Of a stretch of 64,000 nt of DNA, positions 25,501 through 37,700 are shown piece after piece. Made by a program: the position numbers and the translations under genes. This DNA comes from Tyto alba. Its lineage: Eukaryota; Chordata; Aves; Strigiformes; Tytonidae. How positions within the stretch are numbered: position 1 is the stretch's first letter; each line of letters opens with the position of its first letter. The DNA lies in NCBI RefSeq assembly GCF_018691265.1, contig NW_024881322.1, positions 16,331,489-16,395,488 on the forward strand, read 5' to 3'. The notes beneath the pieces are model-generated. The model had not been told where the DNA came from, searched no databases, and saw only the letters and a program-made list of their open reading frames with translations.

Positions 25501-27059
25501 GTTGAAACCTGTGCATTCAATAAATAAAAACTTCGATTTAGCACACCTGAGCTCATTCTGAAAGTCTGCTTTAAGAACATATTGCCAGTAAGACAAACAA
25601 GCAAAACCCCAAGACACAGTCTTATTCAAATGGTAATACACTACACATTGTATTGTTGTTCTTTGTTATCAAAATGGTTCAATAAAAAAAAAAAAAAAAC
25701 AACAAAGAACTATACAGTAGCTGTGAATCTTACTATAGAAAGTGCTCCTTTTCAATGTTGCTAATTAATTGGAAATTACCACCCTTTTAAATTTTCCATA
25801 GAAACACGGCTTACAAGGGTGGGAGAAAAAATTCTCCTAATATATCTCTATTTAAATCAGCCAAGTGTTGGTGAAAAAGAATATCAATATTCTATTTAAT
25901 TTACAAGCTCTGTCCATAATAAACACTTCATTATCAGCAACAGAAAATATTAGAAGACAGGATGTTCAAATGTGATTTGAGTCACTGCACCAGTCCCATG
26001 CTACCTTATCTACCAGATGTGCTGGAGATTCCAGATTAGTACACGACATTTTCATTTAAAGTAGCATGTTCCCGCACTTGGCCTGGCTTAAATCAGTATT
26101 GTTAGTGAAGAGCTGGTAAAATGTTAAAAAAAGCCTTTTACTTGTTTAATCTGCATTTCATCTTTTTTAAGCCCTTGGAGCCTACAGTATTATCACCTAC
26201 TGGGCTTTGAAGCACAAGAATTATACAGAAGTCAGTCTTTTCACCTGGCTCTTTCCTCCCTGTTAAAACAGGGAAGAGGACTCCTGTCTTCCCCAGATAC
26301 AGAGTTTTCTCTCCTTCTGCTCATCCATTCATGACCAGGTCTTCTGCTAGCTCCCCTTGGTCCATATAGGGGAATTCCCAGACCAGAGCCTTAAATTTTG
26401 AACAGTAAAGAGAGTTAAAAAAAACCTCCACAAATCGTCAGAAAAACACCACCTCAAAGAAACCCAAAACAAAACAAAACAAAAAAAAAAACCACAACAA
26501 AAAAATATTTGTGTGTGTAAGGAAAGACTTTCATCAATGCACCAAAAATATTTTTTTCCTCACTACTTTTTCCTAGTTTACTTCCAAACATGTGTGTTGG
26601 TCATGCGTTAAGACACCCGAGGTCAAGTTCAACCAGCCCACTTCAGCAACATGCGTTTAGAGCAGGAGCCTTCCCTCTTAAGAGCTCTGGTGAAAGGAAA
26701 ACCATTTCTTTTACTCTTGGTTTGATAACACGTGAGTAGGCTGCCAAGGCAGAGAGCAGTCCTTCGGCCTGGAACACCCAACACCGGGGCACTGTTCTCC
26801 CTAGCACGGAACTGGAATAGCAGTGATTTCACATGTGACGCTCACTGTCACACCAACCTGGAAAGACATCTCCGAATCCTTGAGTCACAAGACACTACCG
26901 TGGTACATCTGTACTGATACCTGTGAACTAAAAGTTTTAGAAAATAGTACTCGTGGAATAGAATTATTGTGATCAGTTTAAGCTGTTTTAACCGTTTAAT
27001 CATTGTGCTGCAGATGGGGCCAAATAAACGCTCATCTTTTGAGGAATAATTAGAATTAC
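22531..27059. other. Intronic DNA without recognisable genes
   Basis: AT-rich sequence with A-runs at 23256-23267, 23284-23301, 24034-24052 and 25684-25699. No exon, RNA gene or repeat family recognised. Confidence 0.75.
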
Positions 27060-27550
27060 CATAGGATAAGGAACTCATAAATAATCTTACTTGAGATGGT
27101 TTGACCTTGTAGTAGCAGGTGCAAAGAAACATAAAGATAAGGAAGCTGCAAACTAGCAACAAAACCAGACCAGGCCAGCCTTGAAGGAAAAGATATACGT
27201 GACCACAGGGCTGAGTTTGTGCAGCAGTAAGGGTCAACTGGGGGACACAGTGAAGAAGACTACAAGCCTTCATCTAAAGACCCCCCATGACCACCTGAAG
27301 CCTCCAACAGACATGTGCAAGAGACATTAACATATGCTAATGAGTTCCTGGAAAAGTTATGAATATGCTAAAAAATGTAATGAATACGTATGATTGAGGT
27401 AGTATAAATATTTGTTGATTTTGTCTTCTCCACATACACGTGAGGAGGAGCTCTCCCCTGTGTGCTCGACGCTGTAATAAAGAATGCCTGCTTTCTAAAA
27501 CTTCAAAATTGAGACTTAGAGAGTGAATTAATTACCGCTTTCTGGTAACA
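27060..27550 (+). mobile_element. Solo retroviral LTR, type A
   Basis: The segment shows an LTR plan: U3, then TATAAATA at 27403-27410, a poly(A) signal AATAAA at 27476-27481, and a terminus ending in AACA at 27550. It shares long blocks with the LTR near 45.5 kb ('cgtgaccacagggctgag' and 'cacagtgaagaagactac') and a further block near 'cataaagataaggaagctgc'. No gag, pol or env is next to it, so it is a solo LTR. The 5' edge is uncertain and no clean target duplication was found. It is antisense to TPK1. Confidence 0.78.
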
Positions 27551-28469
27551 GTACCATAAAGGCAACAAGCACGGTTTTACCAATGAAGAGAAGGATCTGA
27601 TGTTGCTATGCTTAACCTGCATAAGGCCTCACCACCTGCTTGAAACACTCGCCAGAGCTTCTGATGGATTTCGTAATTTGGAGGATTTTTTTTGCTTAAA
27701 GATGCAATGATTTCTATGTGAAAGGAGAAAAAATGATCAAACTGACATCTTTATGAACCGAAGGTTAAAGAAAAGAAAGAACTAGAGACCCTGGTGCCTT
27801 CATTTATCTTGTGCACAGGTAAAACTGAGTATTATCAAGTCACAGTTCAACCTATCAATAGTCCCCCAGCAGAGAAAAAGAGTTTCAGAAATTCGGTTTA
27901 ACAGCTAGCTTTCCTGTCTAAGAAACACTTGATGTTGTTGCTCTTTTAGCAAACCAAAATCAATAGCTGTGAACAACAGAAGTAGGTTAAACTTTCATTT
28001 ATGTGATTAATTCTTCTTGTAGTCAACCCTGCTCCTAACTTCTACTGTTTTAGAAGACTTATCTGGAGGGGCATAAAATGGTTTTTAAGCCATATTTTGA
28101 GAGGCCCTAATGCCATATGTCTTTGCTCTTTCTCTCTTCACTGTCTTGATCCCTAATAGCCCCCTCTTTGCCATTTCATCTATTCCAGCTTCCAGATGCA
28201 CACATCATCTCATCAACTCATGGCAACACAAATACCCTCTGCCAGCCTCATTCTTCCTCCCACATGTACCAAAAGATTCATCTCCTCTTCTTCACCTACT
28301 GTGTCCCTACTCTCCCACTACAGCTCCCCAGCCCTCTACCTCCTATCCCAGGGCCTGCTTTATGAACTGTGCAATTCTTTTACTTTACTTAACATTTAGC
28401 AAGTGTGAGAGCAAAGTAGAACGTGTCACCAGAAGAGAACGGACTTTCTGGGGTTTTGTACAAACGTGT
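27551..28469. other. Spacer between two LTRs, no recognisable gene
   Basis: A plus-strand frame of 125 codons (28110-28487) lies in a C/T-rich patch and runs into the next LTR. Its composition is low-complexity Pro/Ser/Leu and I do not regard it as a gene. Confidence 0.7.
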
Positions 28470-28598
28470 TGTCCTGGGTTTGAGTGAGTGGTGGGGTTTT
28501 TTGGTAGCAGGGGAGGGGGCTATAGGGGTGGCCCCTGTGAGAAGCTTCTCGAAGCTCCCCCAGCTCCAAGTCAGCTCCACCTCTGCACCAAAACTGAG

Positions 28599-28633
28599 CC
28601 AATCAGCTGTGCCTCTGCGATAATGTATTTAAG
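28599..28633 (+). promoter_or_regulatory. CCAAT and TATA-like promoter of type B LTR
   Basis: GAGCCAATCAG is followed 23 bases later by TATTTAAGAAGG. The same arrangement is kept in the inverted copy (54548-54582), supporting it as the LTR's core promoter. Confidence 0.65.
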
Positions 28634-29347
28634 AAGGGACGTGGGGAGGAGCAGTGGGACTGGTGAGGAGGAGTTGCTGCAGCTGCATGAACACCAAGGT
28701 CAGTGGAGGAACGGAGGAAGAAAGGAGGGGGGAGGTGTGCCGGAGCAGAAACCCCCCTGTATCCTGTGGTGAGATGGCAGGGAGGCTCCCCCTGCCACCC
28801 ATGAAGATCTACGGGGGAGCAGACACTGATTTATGGCCTGTTGTTCCTGCTCGGATAATCAAGGTTCTGTGCCCGAAGAAGGCCGGGGTCTCATGGGAAA
28901 AGGCAGCCCCGCTGCTGTAATTCAGCGCTGGGAGGATTGCAGCATGCGGGGGAGTCCCATGCCGGAGCAGCTCGGGAAGGGCTGCAGCCGTGGGAGGGAA
29001 TCCAGTTGGAGAAAGTTGATGACCCACAACAGAGCAGTGTGGGGTATGCTGCAGACGTGGGAGGGACTCAAGTTGGAGAAAGTTTGTGGAGGACTGTCGG
29101 CTATGAGAGGGGGACCACATTAAAGCAGGGGGAAGAAGTTCCAGAAGCTCCCCCCACTGAAGATGGAAGAAGCAGCAGCACTGCCTGCACCCCCCATTCC
29201 CTGCCCCTGCGCCCCTGGGGGAGGAGGTAGAGATATCGGGAGCAGAGCTGAGCCCGGGAAGAAGGGAGGGGTGGGGGGAACGTGTGCTCAAGATGTGGCA
29301 ATGCTTCTCACTGTCCTACCCTGTCTGTTAAATATTGTTGTGTCTGT

Positions 29348-29353
29348 AATAAA
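29348..29353 (+). terminator. Poly(A) signal AATAAA of type B LTR
   Basis: Lies in 'gtctgtaataaatttatgtt' and is preserved in the other copy (TTTATT at 53837-53842). It sits about 715 nt after the TATA box, so the R region would be unusually long. Confidence 0.7.
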
Positions 29354-29540
29354 TTTATGTTCTCTTTTTCTTCCCTTAACGAGTCTGCCTTTTGCTCGTG
29401 ACCATAATGGGTGATCTGCCCCTCCCTGTCTTATCTCAGATCCCAAGCCTGGCTCATCTGTCCCTTCTCATCGCTGGGGGGGAAGGGAGGAGTGAACGGC
29501 TGTGTGGTGCTCCGTTGTCCTCTGAGCTCAAACCACAACA

Positions 29541-32500
29541 CATATTCAGAAAACAAAGAAAAGAGGACATGTTCTCATAAAATAAGCAAGAATGAAAGGG
29601 AAGTGGTCATGATGTTTCTCTCGATATGCAATAACCTCGTGTGCTGTCCTGTTGGGAATTGTCAGGAATGGGGCGCTGCTGTATGCCTGGGGCAAAGATG
29701 CTGCCTCCTTCCAGCCGCAACCCTTGGCGAGAAGTCACTGCTGACCCTATACCCCCTGCCACCACTCAGGGAAGGGAAAGGCTTTGCAGGAGAAGGAGGC
29801 ACCCCTGTGCCCCCAAAGAGGTGTCCATCTGCTTTCCATAATACAGAATGGGGACAGGTAGGAAACTGAGTTATATCTCTCTTCTTCCCAGGCATGAGAG
29901 GTGCATTTCCTTGCATATAACGTTAAGAACAAGCAGAGTTTAAAGAAATGTTTGCTTCCTGACACAGCTTAATTTGCCAGGGCACTCCCAGTCTCTCCTC
30001 TTGAGGAATGACATCACCCATTTGGCAATAAAATGCTGTAATATGCATTTGGAAAAAAATAAAACTAAAAGAAGAGAACCACCAAACCACTGTTCTGTTA
30101 AAGAAAATAATACTAAGAAATAAATGCCTTTATAAAAGGCAATAATTAAAAGTAACTGTACAGGAAAATAAAAAAACTCACAAATAATTAAAGCTAACAT
30201 TTAAATTATTATTGCAGTCTGTAAGAGACCTGCTGCAAACTTTAATAATATTGTTTAGAACATCAGTCATTTTGCTCTTGCTGAAATTCATTTTTGATAA
30301 TGCAATAGTAACATCTCAGGAATGATATTAGGTTTCTACTTTGTATTAAAGCAGAATTGTATTAGCATGGTACAGCATGTGTTTCCCTGCTGGGATTACT
30401 TTCATGCTGGAAAAAACAATGTTATTTTTCTATTACTGAAATAAGTTATCTATTTTGACAGTGGAAAATACATTTCACTGAACTATAAACTAACAAAATC
30501 TCTCATCTAAAAGGATATCACTAAAGTTTCTCTCCTGGTGTACTTTCAATTCCTAGCCAGCAGCAATTCTGCTAATTTTTTTGCACAAACTCATTTGATT
30601 TGCGGCATAGCGGTGAGCCCATATACTAAAGTTAGTATGTCCAGTACAATTACTCTTGCTCAATCCTTGACCAAACTATTGGAAAATCTGCCTGAGGAAA
30701 GAACAAAAGACTGTACCTAATAGATCCATGTCTTTCTGAACAAAACTCAAGCATCCCCCTTCCGGGATCTCCCTTGATCAGTCTTTGCATTTGGCTGCCT
30801 GCACCCGGAGAGAGTGAGGCCCAACGCAGCGTGGAGGGAGGGAGAAATGGAGAATTAGAGTTATGTTTATATTCAAACACAACTGAACTTTAGCGACATC
30901 ACTTTCCAGAGCACTCAGCCTCATCCTAACTTTCGTGTTTCAGTTTAAGCAGTGGGATCACTGGCTTCCATTCACCTTTCACACTGGTGAGTTACCTTGA
31001 ACTTCCTCCTAACGCACTGATTTCTTGCTAGGGCATGGAAGAAATGAGCTCTAACAGGGATCTAAAAGGGGAAGAAGGGAAGAGAGGGGAGTCACCTTAC
31101 CTGGTCAAATCTGCCTCTGGTACAAGCTGCTGACAGTTCCAGATGTGAATTAGGGAGGTTATCAGAGACAGGCCTGGAATCAAGCCACTAACGGATCAAG
31201 ACCGTGGTTAACAAAAACTGGTTCTTTGGCAAAGTCTAGGTTTTAGCCACATAACTACTTCCATTCAACCCAAAGTTTACACATTTCCAAACATACATGC
31301 TAATCTGCCCTTCGCTGAATGATGTGTAATTTATAGTGCATCTGAAGCTGACTGATACACTTCCTCACGCTGCACCTGCAGAGTGAGGGAACTTTGATAA
31401 AAAGAGAATAAATTATCATCTAGGTGGTGCAAAAAGCAGCCTGGGCATCAAGTTTGGGACATTTACACCATGTCAGTTCCAACAGCTGGCCTGAGGGGCA
31501 TTTTTTTTCTTTAGCGATAACACCAGATTCAGGAAGAAGATTGGGAACTTGAATATATTCTAGAAAAGCTACTAGCACTCAGTTGGGGGGCGGAAAATTA
31601 CACCTTTGAGCTATGAACTAGTTTTCTGTCAAGTCTGCCCATGGCAGCAGGTGTCACTGTAAGGCAGAGATACAGCAATTAGTAAATTATTGGGACACAG
31701 ACAAGAATAGAAGCAGGCAAAGATGCTTTGTGGTATGTGGTAAGAACATGGAAATTCTTGACAGCTGGTAGCTATGCACGCTTTTTGTGCTAAGTGTTTT
31801 GTTTGCAAACATGATCAAACATCAGATTGCTAGTATACACCTGCTTTAAAAAAAAAAAAAAAAGTATGGAAACTCTCTTACTATGGAGGTAACAGCTTGC
31901 ATAACGGCATTCTTTATGTGTAGTTTCCATCTACTTACTGAGTGCTCAGTCCTTTTCCACACATTAAAGAGATTACTGCTATTCAGTGCAAACAGAACTC
32001 CATGCAGCACCTAGTTGAACACCTCCGGAGCAAGGCTCGTTGTTGATTCCCCTGAGAACAGCTGGGAACTACCCAAATGGTGCCTTTAAGTTCTTGCAGT
32101 GCCCCTTTTAGGGATAAATTCATACTTCAATTTCTGTCACTCTAGTGTCCAGCCATCCCAGGTTATGGATATTGCACCCGCTAGGGAGCAGTGCCAGCTG
32201 GGTAACACCCAGCACAAGCCAAGGGCCAGAAAGCCTCTTTGTTCTGCTCTTCACTTGTGTGCCATTTCAGCCAGAGGCTGGCATCAAGGAGCACCATTTC
32301 CAACCTTCTTCAGGTCCTTTAGGATTCTATAACGTGTTTCCTCCCACACTGCGTGGAAATTGCAGAGGCTGATATCTCCCTGAGAAGGGTTTTTTTCAGG
32401 AGGGTTTTCAGCCTGCTGTCAAGGAGTCTCTCCCTTCTACTCCTTCATGCCTGAAATATTAGCCTTCAGTTACTGCTGACACAAAAAAGCCATTTTCTGC

Positions 32501-33570
32501 TACAGCACTGAGCCATTTTACAAAGAAACTGCTGGAGAAATTAAGAACTAGTCTTCTACTACAAAGGCTGACAAGGCAAGAGCAGTAGTTGAAATAATGA
32601 CAAGGCTAGAAAAATGCCAACTCATAGTGCAGAGACTGCTAGAACAACGGTGCCATGATTTTATTAGATGGAAGAGGGCTGTTCCTGCTTATGAACAGAT
32701 CCTACAAGGTCTTGTCTTGTCCTAACGGCTATAAGCCAGGGATAGAAAAGTCAGTGCTCGTACCACCAGTACCAAAAGCTACTCCTAGAGGTGCTCATTT
32801 GGTTTAAAAAGAAGAAAGAACACTTACAAAGCAGATTGACATTACAGTAAGAAAAGACTGTGCAGAGCCTTGAACTGGGCGCTGGGGCAAACTCTGCATG
32901 TGCCGAGTGCCTGCACTGCCTGCAGCCAGGCAGAGGGTGCAGATCAGCAGAACCGCTGAGCAAACTGAGCAAAGAGGGTTTGGTTTCTCCTGGACAGTGT
33001 CCAGTCATCGCCTGGAAGGAGCAAGGTAAACCAGCTTCTCACCAAGGAATCCGCTGAAAGCTGCAGGTGGAGCATAATTGGGGTTTTTGTGTTTCTTTAA
33101 CCAACAGAAACCATTTCTACAGCGAAGGTTTTATGTTGGCCTCTCTGAGGCACAGCCATAGTTTTCCTGTGGGGAGAAGTATAAGAACTTGGAACATGAA
33201 CACACGGAGTCACTCTGAGCTGCTAATTGACACCACCGCCGGGGCTGATACCACCACACTGTGGTGGTAGTTAACGACAGTAACACATGGCAAACTGTCA
33301 GCTAAGCACACTCAGGTTTCCCCTGCTTCCTTTTCCCATTTTCTAAACAGATAACTGAGCTGAACATGCTTTCTTCTCCCAGCCTCAAAACCTCAATTTC
33401 TCCTCAATACACTTGCAGCAGCCCATTTGCCCTTACGCAGGGACTTCCCAGAAGCCACAGAAGATGTGGCTTCTAAAAAACCAGGGTGGTTAAACAGGTG
33501 TACCAGGGCACTGCAGGGCATCTGGCAAGCAGGTACCTTACTACATCGTTTCCTCTTGTCACTTGTCAGT

Positions 33571-33571
<1 letters not shown>
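29541..33571. other. Intronic DNA without recognisable genes
   Basis: No repeat family or exon recognised. There is a moderately GC-rich patch at about 29640-29830, and an A-run at 31848-31863. Confidence 0.72.

Positions 33572-33599
<28 letters not shown>
33572..33599. repeat. Poly-T tract (28 T)
   Basis: An uninterrupted T run about 330 bp left of a long A/C repeat. The opposed T-rich and A-rich ends frame an otherwise unremarkable segment (33600-33927). Confidence 0.95.
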
Positions 33600-33605
<6 letters not shown>

Positions 33606-33927
33606 GTAAGAACAGAACTAGGGTTTCTGTGCTTACAGTGACTGGCACGTTGCCGGCCCTCTCCCAGCACTATCATAATAAAAACAAGGCAGACAAAGCA
33701 GAGGGAAAACAGATAACAGAGTATCTACAAAACACACGATACCCACTGGAAGCAACCTGTAGGTTGCAAATGCCAGCCCCTAATGCAGCACCTCTCTTAC
33801 TTATGCCTGTACAGTATCTAACAGAATACAACCTCTGGGGAAGAAGCTCACCATCTCCTTTCGTACCTCTCTGCATGCAAGAGCTCTTCTCATTTACCAG
33901 CTCAGCAAAGATCCTGAGCTGTGATTA

Positions 33928-34453
33928 GAAAAAAACAAACCAAAACAAAAAAAAACAAAACAACAAAAAAAAAAAACAAAATGACAAAAAAACCCAACAA
34001 AAACAAACACACACAACAAAAAAAAAAAACAAAAAACAAAACAAAACAAAACAAAAACAAAACAAAAAAAACAAAACGACAAAAAAAACAACAAAAACAA
34101 ACACACACAACAAAAAAAAACAAAAAACAAAACAAAACAAAAACAAAACAAACAAAAAAAACAAAAAACCAAAACGACAAAAAAAAAAACAACAAAAACA
34201 AACACACACAACAAAAAAAAACCAAAAAAACAAAACAAAACAAAAAACAAAACAAACAAAAAAAACCCAAAAAACAAAAAAACAACAAAACAAAACAAAA
34301 CAAAAAAAACAAAACAAAAAAAAAACAAAAAACAAAACAAAACAAACAACAAAACAAACAAACAAAAAAAAAAAAAAAAACAAAACAAAACAAAAAAACC
34401 CAAACAAACAAAAAACAAAAAAAAAAAAGCAAAAACCAACAACAAAACCCCAA
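33928..34453. repeat. A/C-only simple repeat, (CAAAA)n-like, 526 bp
   Basis: Almost only A and C on the plus strand, with a handful of G or T. CAAAA and CAAAAA units vary in length, but landmarks recur. 'caaacacacacaac' begins at 34004, 34098 and 34199, and a GAC landmark (atgac or acgac) begins at 33981, 34076 and 34174. That gives a higher-order period of about 94-101 bp over three units. The long Lys/Gln/Asn frame on one strand and Phe/Leu/Cys frames on the other are artefacts of the base composition. Confidence 0.95.
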
Positions 34454-34770
34454 AGCGCTGAGATTGCGTGCTTTGCCGTGGGCTGGCCGCGGCCTCCCGC
34501 GGGCGCAGGGGAGCGGAGAGCTGGAGGGGGTGACGGCAGGTGTCTGCTCCTGCGAGGGCTCAGCGGGGGGTACCCGGCCCACGAGCCGAGGAGGCTGTGC
34601 AGCTACAGCAACGGGGGGGCAGCGGGGCTCCCCCAGACAGCGAGCGGCCCGGCTCAGGGAGCGGGACGTGCCCCCGCCACCTCCGCCTCGGGAGGCAGAA
34701 GTCAAGCCCAAACGCTGAAAATACAACCTCAGCCAGGGCAGACACGGCAGCTGCTCACACACCTGCACGG
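34454..34770. promoter_or_regulatory. CpG-rich islet next to the A/C repeat
   Basis: An abrupt change from A/C-only DNA to GC-rich, CpG-rich sequence ('ggctggccgcggcctcccgc' and following) with several G runs (G6-G7). No splice-bounded reading frame resembling a known protein was seen. A regulatory island or an alternative first exon is possible. It may equally be GC-rich DNA with no role. Confidence 0.38.
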
Positions 34771-37700
34771 TGAAGCGGCTTTAGGGGAGGAAAGAAAATC
34801 TGGCGGAACACCGGCAGGGAAGAATGAGGTTGGAAACGGTTTTACTTCATACAAAGCGTAACATCCAGTTAGTGATTATAGTCCAAACAGGCACCAATTT
34901 TATTTAAAACTTGGATTTTGACTGTCTTCATAACTTTTAAAAAAGATGATAGAATTGCACGGCCTGTTAAAATTTCATTTTCCTTGGATTTAAGTAATGG
35001 GCTTTTGTATACATAACAGGAACATATTGCTTGCAATATCCCTTTGATAGACAAGTTTCAGGGAATCTGTTTTGAAAACATATTTAGTAGTAAAATCAGA
35101 AACCATTTTCAAACTGAACGCTTCTGTTTTAAAAGGCATGAATTTTCTTAAAGAAATGTTTGCGGTAATGTAGGGGAATGCAATCACAACATACGAGAAA
35201 AAGTAGAGTATAATGTGTGCAATGAGAAAGAAAGGATCACTGCTGAAAACGTTCAATATATTCAGTACACTTGAAATATTTCTGTTGCTTGGAGAACTAA
35301 AGCATGTTAAATTTCCATGTAGGTTTTTTTCCTGTATTTACTATTGTATGGCAACATTAAACCGGTGGTTTTAGTAGTTTTGTCATTTAAAAATATTTTT
35401 TTTTTCTCCCCTTATGTCTAGTTGCTTGAACTGATTTAAAAACAGCTAAAGTTGCAAGCTACCAAATAGCAAAGCAGCCCTAAAAGCAAAACCAGATCTT
35501 TTTACCACAACTGCCGTAAGAGCAGGAGTGTGCCGTGTGGGTGACCGACAGACCTTTAACGTTCCTGTGACGGGGTTCGTAGTAGCTTGGCCCCTGCCCC
35601 GACCGGACTGGAGCTCCACCATAAAGCGAGCAGGGCTGTGTTAAATGTCATTCTCCTACGCGTAAGCTGCGTCAAGTTCCCAAGGTGTCCTCCTACCATT
35701 AGAACAGAAAAGTTTCAGCTTCAGTTGATGTGAATCCCCACAGCTACAGCTATGTAAAATCCCACTGCCGAGAGCCACCCATGCACCTATGTCGTCAGCC
35801 CTACATTTTGAGCCGTCCGTTATCGCACTGAAATCCAAATTTTATCAAACCAACAAAGAAAAGACAGCTGAGAAGTCCATAAACATGTATCTCCAAGATA
35901 CTTGCCAAGCCTGAAAAGCCATGTTAATAAAATTCAGAAGGGCAAGCAAGGAAGAAGAGACTACTGAACCATAATTTCTCTGTTTTCACCGAGTCACTTT
36001 AAAATATATATTAAAAAAGTCTTTCATCTCAGCTCTATTTGTGGGAGTACATCATCTGTATCAAAAAGCTGCTATGCCCTTGACGATAGGAAGATCAAAG
36101 TGTGGTCTTTAGCATCATCCACTGTATCTTCTTTAGTGAGGTTTTTGTTATTTGTGTTCCACTGAGATCAGTTATTTCAGCTGCGCCTTCTGCACACATT
36201 CCCTAGTCTTCCCAGCAAGCATATACTCCTTTTACTCAATATTATCTCAAATCAAATGCTTTTCTCACAGAACTGTTAAATTTGTGTCATAACGAGGCTA
36301 CATAAATAGCCCCGTGAGCCAGAAGTCGAGAAGCATCAGAAATCACTTCTTCAGAACAAGCGTTTCTGAGATATTACAACAGATCGAGCTATTTCTTTTT
36401 AGTCTTTAAACCTTATTATAGTGATACTGCACCTTAGGGTCAGGAGAGTTGGGCAACTAAAGTACTTTTAAAACAAGCAAGTTATTGTAACATTGAAAAT
36501 GATTAGAAAATAAAAATACCTGTTCTAAATTTGCTTAGAGAAACTTTCCTTTGCTTTTCAACTTAAACTGAGCAAATGAAACCAGGCTAAAGGATACACT
36601 CAGTATCTTTTCAGTGCAAAGCTAAACAGTAGTATCAGGGAAACTGCCAGAATCAAACTTTAGCCAAAACTTCAAATATATTCTGATAAACTAAACCATG
36701 GAGTTAGTTGTTTGGATCACATCACAAGATATGATTGGATAAAGGCTGAGCCAATTTCATCTGTTCCCGCCTCCTCCCCATTCAAACGCAAATATGTTGC
36801 AAGCTTCAAATTACCCATCTGTAAAACCTATTGTACTCCTAGTTTTCACAGGGCTGTCTCTGAATCTCCCTTTCTACTCCCTAATATTCAGCTCATCTTG
36901 AATCTCTCTTGCCAAGCGACTGTTAATGTAGTAGAAAAACACATACTTCAATCCCTTTCCTACTAATCAAATCTGAAAAAATAAAAAGGCATCATTTAAT
37001 CATTAGTCTGAACCGAGGAAGACAGTAATACAGACACAGAGGAAGTCTAAGTAAATAATTTTATTTTTGTTTGTTTGTTGGTTTTTTTTTTTTTCCCTCT
37101 AATTTAAGGGTGACCATTAAACTCCACTTTCCTCTGCCATTTGAGAGTTATGTGGTAATCCCAAAGACATGAAAATAAATTGTTTACTCCACCTCCTCCT
37201 CCTCCATGCTCTCTGCTTTTATGGTGCTTGTAACTTTGCTACTCATAAAGAGCGATGGAGAATGCAGTCCAAATGCAGCAAAGTCAGCATTAACTAATAA
37301 AAGGAAATCTCATCACAGAAGAGGAAAGTTATCAGCAAACTTAAAACCCAGCTGAAATTAGCACACAAATCCACTTCCCAGCAGCCCTGCAGTACATTCA
37401 AAGCAAATTCCCTCAAGGAGTGCCCAGTTTAGAAAAGGGGATGAGGGAAGAAGCAAGGAGAAATAAGTGTGAGAATCTCTGTGTGCACATCCGTATACAT
37501 AAATTTTTCTTATTAGCATAGTCACTGGGCAAGCCTATTTCCTATGAATTTAAACATACAGCTTTAACATGTTATTTCTTGTGGTTTTTAAATGTACAAT
37601 TTCTACCACAGCTTCCAAGTCATTAAACTTAAGACAAGCATCTGACAGAAGAAAATAAAAAGTACATATATTAAACTATTTTTAACAGAACTAGATCAAG

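Larger units (their letters stand above)
28470..29540 (+). mobile_element. Solo retroviral LTR, type B, about 1.07 kb
   Basis: Begins TGTCCTGGGTTTGAG and ends CCACAACA. The same element occurs inverted at 53650-54711, which fixes both ends. It has a CCAAT box at 28599-28603, a TATA-like TATTTAAG at 28626-28633 and a poly(A) signal AATAAA at 29348-29353. The 5-bp flanks are CGTGT on the left and CATAT on the right, which could be a target duplication blurred by two transitions. No internal retroviral genes remain. Open frames inside (for example 28654-28920 and 28937-29230) recur in the other copy but look neutral. Confidence 0.9.

Noticed and set aside
28654..29230. Two consecutive open frames in the type B LTR that recur in the inverted copy (53936-54527), with gaps of three bases
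   Set aside because: Comparing the first frame by eye, about three changes are silent and roughly ten change an amino acid, so there is no sign of protein-level selection. Frame retention is explained by short divergence time and few indels.
33902..34768. Long open frames on both strands (265 codons plus, 288, 183 and 160 codons minus)
   Set aside because: They run through the A/C simple repeat, where stop codons are rare for compositional reasons. The products are Lys/Gln/Asn or Phe/Leu/Cys strings, not proteins.
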